64,000 bases of DNA from Micromonospora sp. MW-13 (GTDB lineage Bacteria > Actinomycetota > Actinomycetes > Mycobacteriales > Micromonosporaceae), in assembly GCF_003434305.1 (NCBI RefSeq), contig NZ_QKKX01000011.1:248001-312000 (forward strand), given 5' to 3'. The translations under genes and the position numbers were made by a program. The notes under the pieces were generated by a model that made no database searches, was not told where the DNA came from, and worked only from the letters and a program-made list of their open reading frames with translations. This document shows, in pieces, positions 43,214 to 50,220 of this stretch (positions are counted from its first letter, which is position 1; the number at the start of each line of letters is the position of its first letter).

Positions 43214-43783
43214 ATGTTGCTGTCCAAGGTCATGTCCCCGGCCCTACGGGTCGTGCTGATGCTCGCCGCGGTGACGGCGGCGGTGACCCCCGCGCCCGCC
43301 GCGACGGCCGGCACCGACCGTTCCGCCGATCGGTCGCGCCAGCCCGAGCCCTGGCGGCCCTGGATACAGGAGGAGTGGGTCGCTCCGGCCGGCCGGTACT
43401 GCGCGTTTCCGCTACGGGTCCACGTCGTCTCGCAGGACGTCCGGGTCCGGGTGGTCGACCGGTATCCCGACGGGGCCGTCCGGCGGGAGGAGTTCGCCGG
43501 CCCGCTCGTGGTCGACTTCGTCGACGACACCACGGGACGGACGACGCGCCAGGACGCGGGCGGGTCCGGCGTGGCCGAGTATCGCCCGGACGGCGGGTGG
43601 CTGCGGTACACCATCGTCGGTCCCGCGGGCTTCGGGTTCCGGCCCGGGGACCGCTACCCGCAGGGCTACTACCTGCTCGACGGGCTGCACGTCATCACGT
43701 TCGACGGTGACGGAACCCGCCGGATGGCGGTCGCCCTCGGCAACCAGGACAACGTGTGCCAGACGCTCGCCGGCTCGGCCTGA
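43214..43783 (+). CDS. Secreted hypothetical protein
   Basis: A 189-residue protein with a signal peptide (hydrophobic core about 10-28, cleavage near ATA-GT). The mature part is a beta-rich sequence with two Cys (WVAPAGRYCAFPLRV and DNVCQTL), one near each end, likely paired. GGTGAGG precedes the ATG. I do not recognise a named domain; proteins of this kind are common in actinomycetes. The end overlaps the frame of the histidine kinase by 28 bases. It is divergent from the CGNR regulator and shares its putative operator. Confidence 0.7.
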   Translation: MLLSKVMSPALRVVLMLAAVTAAVTPAPAATAGTDRSADRSRQPEPWRPWIQEEWVAPAGRYCAFPLRVHVVSQDVRVRVVDRYPDGAVRREEFAGPLVVDFVDDTTGRTTRQDAGGSGVAEYRPDGGWLRYTIVGPAGFGFRPGDRYPQGYYLLDGLHVITFDGDGTRRMAVALGNQDNVCQTLAGSA

Positions 43784-45894
43784 CCGGTTCCGGTCAGGTG
43801 GACGGCGAGGTGGTCCCGGCGATCGCGCCGGACCCGGCCGCGGCTGGACCGGCCGCCGGGACCGGGCACCGGTGGCGGATCGCGGCCTGGGCGGTGCTGA
43901 CCAGTACCAGCGGGCTGACCACCGCCTCCGTGGTGGCCTGGTGCGCGGCGGCCCCGCCCTGGCACCCGTGGATGCTCTACACGCTGGTGGACCTGGTGGT
44001 CGGCGCGGTCTACGGGGTGGTCGCCTGGCTGACCCTGCTGCGCCGGACCCACCTGGCCGCCTGGATCATGGCCGCGGCGGGCGTCGGCGGGTCGCTGTCG
44101 GCGGCGGCGGCCTGCTGGGGCATGGTGGCGTACCGCTGGCCCGACCTGTGGATGACCGGGCAGCTCGCCGGCGTCGCGTACTGGGCCTGGGTGCCCGGCT
44201 TCTACGCCCTCGTCGTGGTGCTGCCCTGGCTCCTGCCGGTACGGCCGCTCGACCGGAGCACCCGGGTCGCCGTCGGCGTCGGCGCCGTACTCATCGTGGT
44301 CGCACAGGCGTGCGCCCTCACCCTGCCCGGTGGCCTGCACGCGATCCCGCTCACCGACGCCACCCTGCTCGCGGCCCGCGCGGCGGTCGACCCATGGCTG
44401 GAGCCCGCGCTCGTCGTGCTCGGCGTCGCCGCCGCCGTCGGCGTGCTGGCCCGTCGCCGTACCCTGCCCCGGCAGCAGCGGCACGGTCTCGGTTGGCTCG
44501 CCATCGGCACCCTGCTGCTGGCGGCGGCCTTCCTGCCGCTCGCGCTGAACCCGGCCTTCCAGGTCGCCGTCCCGGTGCCGTTCGCCCCGCTGCTCATGCT
44601 CGGCGCCCAGGCGTTCTTCCCCGCCTCCGTGCTGGTCGTGGTGCTGCGTCAGCGGCTGTGGGGCCTGGAGCTGACCATCCGCCGGACCCTGGTCTGGGCG
44701 TTGATGACCGGGCTGGTGATCAGCGCGTACGTCGTGGGCGTGCTGCTGCTCGGTGCGGTCACGCCGGCGACCTCGGCGGTGCCCGAGGCCGTGGTGACCG
44801 CACTGCTCGCCGCCGGCTTCCAACCCGCCCGCGCCTGGGTGCAACGCAGGGTGGACCGGCTGGTGCACGGCGACGACGGGCAGCGCCTGATCCGGCAGGT
44901 CGCCGACCGGCTGCGCGCGGCGGAGCGCAGCACCCGGATGCTCGACGCGGTGGCGGACGGCATCGCCGACTCGTTACGGCTGGCCGCGGTCGCCGTCACC
45001 CTCACCGGGGCCCCGCCGGTGCCGCCGCGCCGGCCCCCGGCCTGGGACGGTCCGGCGGCGGGCGGGCCGGCCCTGGTGGTGTGCCTGGCCAGCGGGAACC
45101 GGCCGGTGGGAGAGCTGTGGGCCTGGCCCCGCCCCGGTGAGCGGCTGGACGGGCGGACCGCCGCCCTGCTGCACGACCTGGCGCCGGTCGTCACCGCGCT
45201 CGCCGAACTCGCCCTCGCCCAGCGCGACCTGGACCGCTCCCGGGTACGGCTGGCGCAGAGCAGGGACGAGGAGCGCCGCAAGCTGCGTCGCGACCTGCAC
45301 GACGACCTGGGGCCGGCGATCAGCGGAGTCGCGCTCGCGCTCACCGCGGGACGCAACATGCTGCGCCCGCACCGCTGCCTGCCGGAGATCACGGCAGCCG
45401 ACGACCTGCTCGGACAGCTCGTCGCCGAGATGGACCGCCAGGCGACGGGAATCCGGGAGATCGCCCGGGACCTCGTGCCGCCACTGCTGGAGGGCGGCGG
45501 GCTGCGGCCGGCGCTGTACCGCCTGCGGGAGCGGTACGCCGATGCCGGGTTGACGGTGCTGGTGCGGGCGTCCGAGGTGGCACTGCCCGAAACCGTGGCG
45601 ACCGCGGTGTACGGCATCGTGGGCGAGGCCGTGCGCAACGTGCGCCGGCACGCCGGTGTGGACCGCTGCGCCATCGACGTCTCGGTGGGGTCCGGCCGCC
45701 TGGTCGTGTGCGTCACGGACGAGGGGGTGGGCATCCCCGCCCCGCTGGTCGCCGGCGTCGGCACCGCGTCGATGCGAGAACGCGCGGAGGGCATCGGGGC
45801 CGCGCTCACCATCGCGCGGGCGAATCCCGAGCACGCCCGCCCCGGTACCACCGTCCAGCTTGTGCTGCCCGTACCGGCGCCCGTGGCCCACTGA
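43756..45894 (+). CDS. Membrane sensor histidine kinase (NarL-partner type), orphan
   Basis: A protein of up to 712 residues. The N-terminal 340 residues hold about eight to nine transmembrane helices, followed by a GAF-like segment and a HisKA_3 dimerisation helix with the phospho-acceptor His in DEERRKLRRDLHDDLGP (near residue 515), then a HATPase domain with GIVGEAVRNVRRHAG (N box) and DEGVGIP (G box). The start is uncertain: GTG 43756 overlaps the upstream gene and GTG 43798 is an alternative. No NarL-type response regulator is adjacent. It lies 178 bases upstream of the six-cysteine peptide gene on the same strand and might sense that product (inference). Confidence 0.88.
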   Translation: MPDARRLGLTGSGQVDGEVVPAIAPDPAAAGPAAGTGHRWRIAAWAVLTSTSGLTTASVVAWCAAAPPWHPWMLYTLVDLVVGAVYGVVAWLTLLRRTHLAAWIMAAAGVGGSLSAAAACWGMVAYRWPDLWMTGQLAGVAYWAWVPGFYALVVVLPWLLPVRPLDRSTRVAVGVGAVLIVVAQACALTLPGGLHAIPLTDATLLAARAAVDPWLEPALVVLGVAAAVGVLARRRTLPRQQRHGLGWLAIGTLLLAAAFLPLALNPAFQVAVPVPFAPLLMLGAQAFFPASVLVVVLRQRLWGLELTIRRTLVWALMTGLVISAYVVGVLLLGAVTPATSAVPEAVVTALLAAGFQPARAWVQRRVDRLVHGDDGQRLIRQVADRLRAAERSTRMLDAVADGIADSLRLAAVAVTLTGAPPVPPRRPPAWDGPAAGGPALVVCLASGNRPVGELWAWPRPGERLDGRTAALLHDLAPVVTALAELALAQRDLDRSRVRLAQSRDEERRKLRRDLHDDLGPAISGVALALTAGRNMLRPHRCLPEITAADDLLGQLVAEMDRQATGIREIARDLVPPLLEGGGLRPALYRLRERYADAGLTVLVRASEVALPETVATAVYGIVGEAVRNVRRHAGVDRCAIDVSVGSGRLVVCVTDEGVGIPAPLVAGVGTASMRERAEGIGAALTIARANPEHARPGTTVQLVLPVPAPVAH

Positions 45895-45978
45895 GGAAAT
45901 GGGTATCTGCGTCCGGCCGGCCCCATCAGTCCGGCCGGCAACGATCCGTTGCATCCTCGATTCGATATCCGTCATCCG

Positions 45979-46008
45979 TGATTCTCGACGAACTGCCCGT
46001 GTATAGAT
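45979..46008 (+). promoter_or_regulatory. Possible promoter for the six-cysteine peptide gene
   Basis: An AT-richer interval between the kinase and the peptide gene contains TATAGAT at 46002-46008, a good -10 element, with a weak TGATTC 17 bases upstream. The distance to the peptide ATG (46073) is about 65 bases. Confidence 0.35.
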
Positions 46009-46072
46009 CCTGTACTTCGTCTGGATATCAGCTCAGTAACGTCATGGGCATCCAATCGAGAAAGGAACGACA

Positions 46073-46282
46073 ATGGTCAAGCTCATCGGATCCCTGGCGG
46101 ACCGGATCACCCGGTTCGCCGCACCGTCGGTGACCGCCGACGCGGCCCCCGTCTGCCGCGACGAGTACTCGCACTGCGCGACCGGCTGTTCATTTTCGCG
46201 GAATCGGCTCGCGTACGACCGCATCTGCAACGGTATCTACCAGTACACCTGGTACGCCGACTGCGGCACCTGCGCGGACTGA
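46073..46282 (+). CDS. Six-cysteine peptide precursor (candidate disulfide-rich RiPP/bacteriocin)
   Basis: A 69-residue peptide preceded by AAAGGA 6 bases before its ATG. The first 26 residues (MVKLIGSLADRITRFAAPSV then TADAAP) look like an amphipathic leader ending in an Ala-rich, cleavage-prone segment. The remaining 43 hold six cysteines at 28, 35, 39, 52, 64 and 67 (spacing x6, x3, x12, x11, x2), many aromatics and a C-terminal Asp. Three disulfides are the natural expectation. It converges with an operon for an exporter, a TlpA-like thioredoxin, a MauE-like protein and an S26 peptidase, and a strong hairpin separates them. No classic Sec core is present. I do not know a named family with this spacing. 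Confidence 0.75.
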   Translation: MVKLIGSLADRITRFAAPSVTADAAPVCRDEYSHCATGCSFSRNRLAYDRICNGIYQYTWYADCGTCAD

Positions 46283-46350
46283 TCGAGTGAGGTAGCCCGG
46301 CGACTCCGGAATGGCGGTATGCGATATCCGGACTCGCCAGCGGATTCGGC

Positions 46351-46406
46351 GTGGCACCCGGACCGGCCCCGTCGCGATACTGCGGCGGGGCCGGTCCGGG
46401 TGCCAC
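46351..46406. terminator. Perfect 21-bp hairpin between the peptide gene and the exporter operon
   Basis: Bases 46351-46371 and 46386-46406 are exact reverse complements around a 14-base loop. It lies 68 bases after the peptide stop and 66 bases after the exporter stop on the other strand, so it is ideally placed as a bidirectional terminator and could also stabilise the peptide mRNA. Outer ATATCCG (46324-46330) and CGGATAT (46406-46412) arms add further symmetry. Confidence 0.75.
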
Positions 46407-46472
46407 GGATATTTGCGAATGAAGGACCCGTGCAATGTGCCGGACAAGGAGCACCGTCCCGACCGGCAGCGT

Positions 46473-48359
46473 TCAGTCGGCGCCCCGGTAACCGGTGGAC
46501 TGCAGGGCGAACAACCGGGCGTACGTGCCCCCGACAGCCAGCAGTTCCTGGTGGCCGCCCAACTCGGTGATGCGTCCCCCGTCGAGTACCGCGATCTGGC
46601 TGGCGTCGCGCAGGGTGCCCAGCCGGTGGGAGATCAGCAGGCTGGTCTGGCCCTCCCGGTGGGCCCGCAGTCGGGCGTGGATCTCGTATTCGGCCTCCGC
46701 GTCCAGACCCGAGCTGGGCTCGTCGAGGATCAGCAGGTCACGCTGGTCCCTGAGGAACGCCCGGGCCAGCGCCAGGCGCTGCCACTGGCCACCGGAGAGC
46801 AGCACCCCGCCCTTCGGGTCGTCGACGTCCGGATCCCGGAACATCCGACTGAGTAGCGTGTCGTACCCCTTGGGCAGTCGGCTGATGGCGTCGTGCGCGC
46901 CCGCCCGGCGGGCCGCTGCGGTCAGCCGGGTCTGGTCGTCGATGGCCGAGAGGTCGCCGAGCGCGATGTTCTCCCGGGCGGACAGGTCATAGCAGGTGTA
47001 GTCCTGGAAGACTGTGCTCATCCGTTCGCGCAGGCTCGCCGGGTCGAACTCGCGGAGGTCGACACCGTCCCAGAGCACCCTGCCCCGGGTCGGGTCGTAG
47101 AGTCGGCAGAGCAGCTTGACCATGGTGGACTTTCCCGCCCCGTTCTCGCCGACCAGCGCCGCGGCCGTGCCGAACCCGATGGTCAGGTCGACGCCGCGCA
47201 GGATCCACGGCTGGTCGTCGCCGTAGCGGAACCACACGTCCTGGAACTCGATGCCCTGGCGCAGTGGCGGCACCGGCCGGGGATCGGCCGGCACCGGCAG
47301 GTCCGGCGGTGTCGCGATCACCGCGTGGTAGTGCCCGAACATCAGCAGTGCCTCGTGGACGACGGACAGGTTCCGGACCGCGCCGGCCAGCGAGCCCTGG
47401 GTGCCCGCCACCGCGGCGACGAAGATCGCCACGTCTCCGATGCTCAGCCGTCCGGAGAGCGCTGCGGTGGCCGCCCAGACCAGTCCGGCACCGGCCAGCG
47501 TCGCGGAGAGCAGCGACAGGCCGCCCTGGGTGCCCAGCACCCGGCGGTCCAACCGGCGGCGCTGACCGTTGATCGTGCGCAGCTCGACCAGCATCCGGTC
47601 CCGGAAGAAACCGGCCGTGCCGAACAGCCGCACCTCCTTGGCCGCCTGGAGATTGCGCAGCAGGTCGGCGTAGAAGATCTCGCGCCGCTCGGTAGGACCG
47701 AGCCGCCAGGCCAGCCGGGCCCGCCGCCGGTTCAGCATCAGCTCCGCGACGAGCGCGGGGATCGCCGCCAGTAGCAGGGCCACCGTCATCACCGGGCTGA
47801 GCAGCGCCATCGTGACCAGGAAGCCGCCCATCGTCAGGATCGCCTGGAGCAGCCCCAGCAGCCCGCCGAGGACTTGGCCGGGACTGTCCGCGCCGGCCTG
47901 GTGAGCGAGCATCAGCCGGTCGTAGAACGGGGGATCCTCCAGCCGGACCAGGCCCGGCAGGTTACCCACCGTGGTGAAGATCCGGTCCCGGGCGGCCAGC
48001 CGCACCCGCCGTCCCAGCTCGGCGGACGCGTAGTTGACCAGTTGCGGAAGGAAGGCGAGTAGCACACCCACCACGGCCAGGGCGACCGCCAGCCGGACCA
48101 GTTCGGCCAGGCCGCTGCCCGTTCGCTCGGCGATCCGGTCAAGCAGCAGCTTGGTCAGCCAGGCCGAGGCGACCGGTCCCGCGCCGGCGCAGACGCTGAC
48201 CACGGCGAGTAGCGCTGCCATGCCCGGGGCTGCCCGGAAGGCCAGCACCATGGCGGCCGGTCCGGCGACCATCCGGCCGAGCGGCCCGGGCGGCGCGTCG
48301 ACGTCCGCCCCGGCCGCCCGGGCCGACGGGGTGGTGGCTGCCTTCGTGGTGACGGTCAT
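46473..48359 (-). CDS. ABC exporter with fused membrane and ATPase domains
   Basis: A 628-residue half-transporter: six transmembrane helices (about 35-330) and a nucleotide-binding domain with Walker A GENGAGKST, Q-loop TVFQDYTCYD, signature LSGGQWQRL, Walker B LLILDEPSSGLD and switch His LLISHRLGTL. There is no N-terminal C39 peptidase domain, so leader removal must be done by another protein, presumably the S26 peptidase of this operon. Its ATG at 48359 overlaps the thioredoxin stop (ATGA). It is the last gene of the operon and faces the six-cysteine peptide gene. Confidence 0.92.
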   Translation of the reverse strand: MTVTTKAATTPSARAAGADVDAPPGPLGRMVAGPAAMVLAFRAAPGMAALLAVVSVCAGAGPVASAWLTKLLLDRIAERTGSGLAELVRLAVALAVVGVLLAFLPQLVNYASAELGRRVRLAARDRIFTTVGNLPGLVRLEDPPFYDRLMLAHQAGADSPGQVLGGLLGLLQAILTMGGFLVTMALLSPVMTVALLLAAIPALVAELMLNRRRARLAWRLGPTERREIFYADLLRNLQAAKEVRLFGTAGFFRDRMLVELRTINGQRRRLDRRVLGTQGGLSLLSATLAGAGLVWAATAALSGRLSIGDVAIFVAAVAGTQGSLAGAVRNLSVVHEALLMFGHYHAVIATPPDLPVPADPRPVPPLRQGIEFQDVWFRYGDDQPWILRGVDLTIGFGTAAALVGENGAGKSTMVKLLCRLYDPTRGRVLWDGVDLREFDPASLRERMSTVFQDYTCYDLSARENIALGDLSAIDDQTRLTAAARRAGAHDAISRLPKGYDTLLSRMFRDPDVDDPKGGVLLSGGQWQRLALARAFLRDQRDLLILDEPSSGLDAEAEYEIHARLRAHREGQTSLLISHRLGTLRDASQIAVLDGGRITELGGHQELLAVGGTYARLFALQSTGYRGAD

Positions 48360-48892
48360 ACCGACACAGCGGTGGGCAGGTCGGCCACCCTGCGGGTGGC
48401 GGTGCCGATGACGCCACCCTGGTCGACCACGCCGAAGGCCGGAGAGCCCTCGACGCCGAAGGCGGTCTGCACCGGACCGGTGGGTTCCTCCACGACCACC
48501 CGGGCCACCGGGCGGAACTGTTCGGCGTACGCGGGCGCGTCCGCGCCACCGCTGACGATGACGAGGACCTGCTCCCGGCCGCCGGGCAGATCGGCGGCGT
48601 ACCGGAGGAATCTGGGTGCCGCCACCTCGCACGGACGGCACCCGGGGCTGAAGAAGGCCACCACGGTCGGAGTCGGCAGGAGCGAGGAGGAGAGGTGCTC
48701 GCCGGTGGTGGTGACCGCGGTGAACGGCGCCATCTCGGCGGCCATCGGGCGCGGCCGGACAGCCACCTCGGGCTGGCCGGTCGGCAACCGGGCGTCATGT
48801 TCACGTAACCGTCGGATCACTCCCACGGTGAGGACCAGGTTCGACAGGCAGACGACGCCAAGGAGGCTCACTGCTGCGACGATGTACGGCAC
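48356..48892 (-). CDS. Membrane-anchored TlpA-like thioredoxin
   Basis: A 178-residue protein with one N-terminal transmembrane helix (about 4-27) and a TlpA/ResA/MauD-like domain outside the membrane. The active site is FFSPGCRPCEVAAP with Cys 85 and 88, and the cis-Pro loop is GVEGSPAFGVV. In the methylamine dehydrogenase system the pair MauD and MauE is needed for disulfide formation in the cysteine-rich small subunit; here the same pair lies beside a six-cysteine peptide gene. Start GTG, weak GAGG site. The gene is 17 bases after the MauE-like gene and is coupled to the exporter gene. Confidence 0.9.
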   Translation of the reverse strand: MPYIVAAVSLLGVVCLSNLVLTVGVIRRLREHDARLPTGQPEVAVRPRPMAAEMAPFTAVTTTGEHLSSSLLPTPTVVAFFSPGCRPCEVAAPRFLRYAADLPGGREQVLVIVSGGADAPAYAEQFRPVARVVVEEPTGPVQTAFGVEGSPAFGVVDQGGVIGTATRRVADLPTAVSV

Positions 48893-48909
48893 GGGGCAAC
48901 CTCGCTCTC

Positions 48910-49524
48910 TCAGGACTCGACGGGGGGACGGCGGGAAGGACCGACCACGGTGAGCGGCGCCGGGGCGAACAGGTCGACGAGGTCGTCGAAGATGACGAAC
49001 CCGCCGGCCAGCAGCGCGCCCCCCAGCGCCGCCAGGACGGCGCCGGCCGGGGCGGGGGCACCGGTCGGCCCGGCGACCGACGCGGTGACCAGGCCGGTGC
49101 CGGCAACCGACAGCAGCAGCAGGTTACGGACGATGTGAACACCTCGCAGCGGCTTGTCGCCGGAGCCGAAACAGCGGCAGGGCACCCGGACGCCACGGCG
49201 CAGCGTGACCGCGACGACCGCGGTGAGGGTGGCCAGCAGCAGCAGTGCGAGGGCCAGGCCGGCGATCACCGCCAGCCGGCCGGCCGCCGCGCCGGCACCC
49301 GCGAGTACGAGGGCCGGTGCGGCGGCGAGCAGCAGTGACACGCCCGCCTCGGCGGCCACGGCCAGCACCGACGCCGGAAGCCCCCACCGGACCGGCACGA
49401 CCCCGGTCATCAGCACCGACTCGGTGAACGACTCGAAGGACGAGCGGCTGCGCACCTTGCCGGCCACCGCGGCGACGAAGACGGTGGCGATCATGCCGGC
49501 GAAGCCGATGACGACGTACCACAC
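48910..49524 (-). CDS. MauE/DoxX-type redox membrane protein
   Basis: A 204-residue membrane protein of the MauE family with four main helices (about 3-20, 48-75, 83-107, 125-150) plus a C-terminal hydrophobic stretch. The family Cys pair is in RVPCRCFGSGD (Cys 116 and 118). MauE-like proteins are thought to pass electrons across the membrane for thiol-disulfide exchange with a TlpA/MauD partner, which is the next gene. The GTG start follows GGGAG. Its location supports a role in oxidative folding of the six-cysteine peptide (inference). Confidence 0.88.
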   Translation of the reverse strand: MWYVVIGFAGMIATVFVAAVAGKVRSRSSFESFTESVLMTGVVPVRWGLPASVLAVAAEAGVSLLLAAAPALVLAGAGAAAGRLAVIAGLALALLLLATLTAVVAVTLRRGVRVPCRCFGSGDKPLRGVHIVRNLLLLSVAGTGLVTASVAGPTGAPAPAGAVLAALGGALLAGGFVIFDDLVDLFAPAPLTVVGPSRRPPVES

Positions 49525-49611
49525 AGGTGGCTCCCAACTCTCCGTGGTGGACCGTCCCGACGCTAGGAGAACCTCATACAGGCCGGGATACGCGCGGCAT
49601 ACAACCCGTGG

Positions 49612-50175
49612 TCAGGACGCCGGCTCGGGCGTGCCGGGTTGCCGGGTCATCCGGCGTACCACCCTGCCCACCAGACGGTCGGCGGAGTAGTAGCCGCGCG
49701 CCCGGGAGTCGTGGCTGGCGGTGGCGTTGTCGCCGAGCAGCACGAGGCGCCCCGACGGCACGACCGACTCGGGTACGGCACTCAGGGCCGGCACGTCGGG
49801 GCCGGGTACCGGATCACCGGGAAGTGCGCGTACCCGTTTGATCACGAACGGGCCGTTGCGCCCGCCGATCGGCGTCGCGGGACCGCCGCTCCCGTCGTCC
49901 GACCCCACACCGCGTCGTCGGTGGGCCACGGTCGCCGGGCCGGACGACCCGGATGCCACTTCGGGCGGGGCGACCGGGTCGAGCAGGACGACCACGTCCG
50001 AGAGCCGTAGCCGCCGGACGGGGAGACGGCGGACCAGCAACCGGTCACCGTGCTGGTAGGTGGGCTCCATACTCGCCCCCCGGACGGTGACCACCAGACA
50101 GCGGTACCGAATCCAGAGCAGCCCGCCGGCTACGGCGGTTACGGTCAGTCCGACGGCGATCGGATAAGCAGTCAC
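49612..50175 (-). CDS. S26-family signal peptidase
   Basis: A 187-residue type I signal peptidase with one N-terminal transmembrane helix (about 5-22). The catalytic Ser 35 is in RGASMEPTYQHGDRLLV and the catalytic Lys 113 in FVIKRVRALPGD, with the conserved LLGDNATASHDSRARGY box near 142-158. A Gly/Ser-rich insert of about 20 residues lies before the Lys motif. GAGGAGG precedes the GTG start. As the exporter lacks a C39 domain, this enzyme is the best candidate for removing the leader of the six-cysteine peptide. It lies 45 bases after the regulator gene, in the same operon. Confidence 0.92.
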   Translation of the reverse strand: MTAYPIAVGLTVTAVAGGLLWIRYRCLVVTVRGASMEPTYQHGDRLLVRRLPVRRLRLSDVVVLLDPVAPPEVASGSSGPATVAHRRRGVGSDDGSGGPATPIGGRNGPFVIKRVRALPGDPVPGPDVPALSAVPESVVPSGRLVLLGDNATASHDSRARGYYSADRLVGRVVRRMTRQPGTPEPAS

Positions 50176-50220
50176 GAATACCTCCTCGGTGGTTTCGCGG
50201 GCAGAGTCGGCGCAGGCGGA

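Noticed and set aside
46190..46447. Minus-strand frame overlapping the six-cysteine peptide
   Set aside because: It is antisense to the peptide gene and runs through the perfect hairpin; no RBS and Arg/Pro-rich.
46473..48359. Exporter as a C39-peptidase bacteriocin transporter
   Set aside because: The N-terminus goes straight into transmembrane helices; there is no Cys-His peptidase domain.
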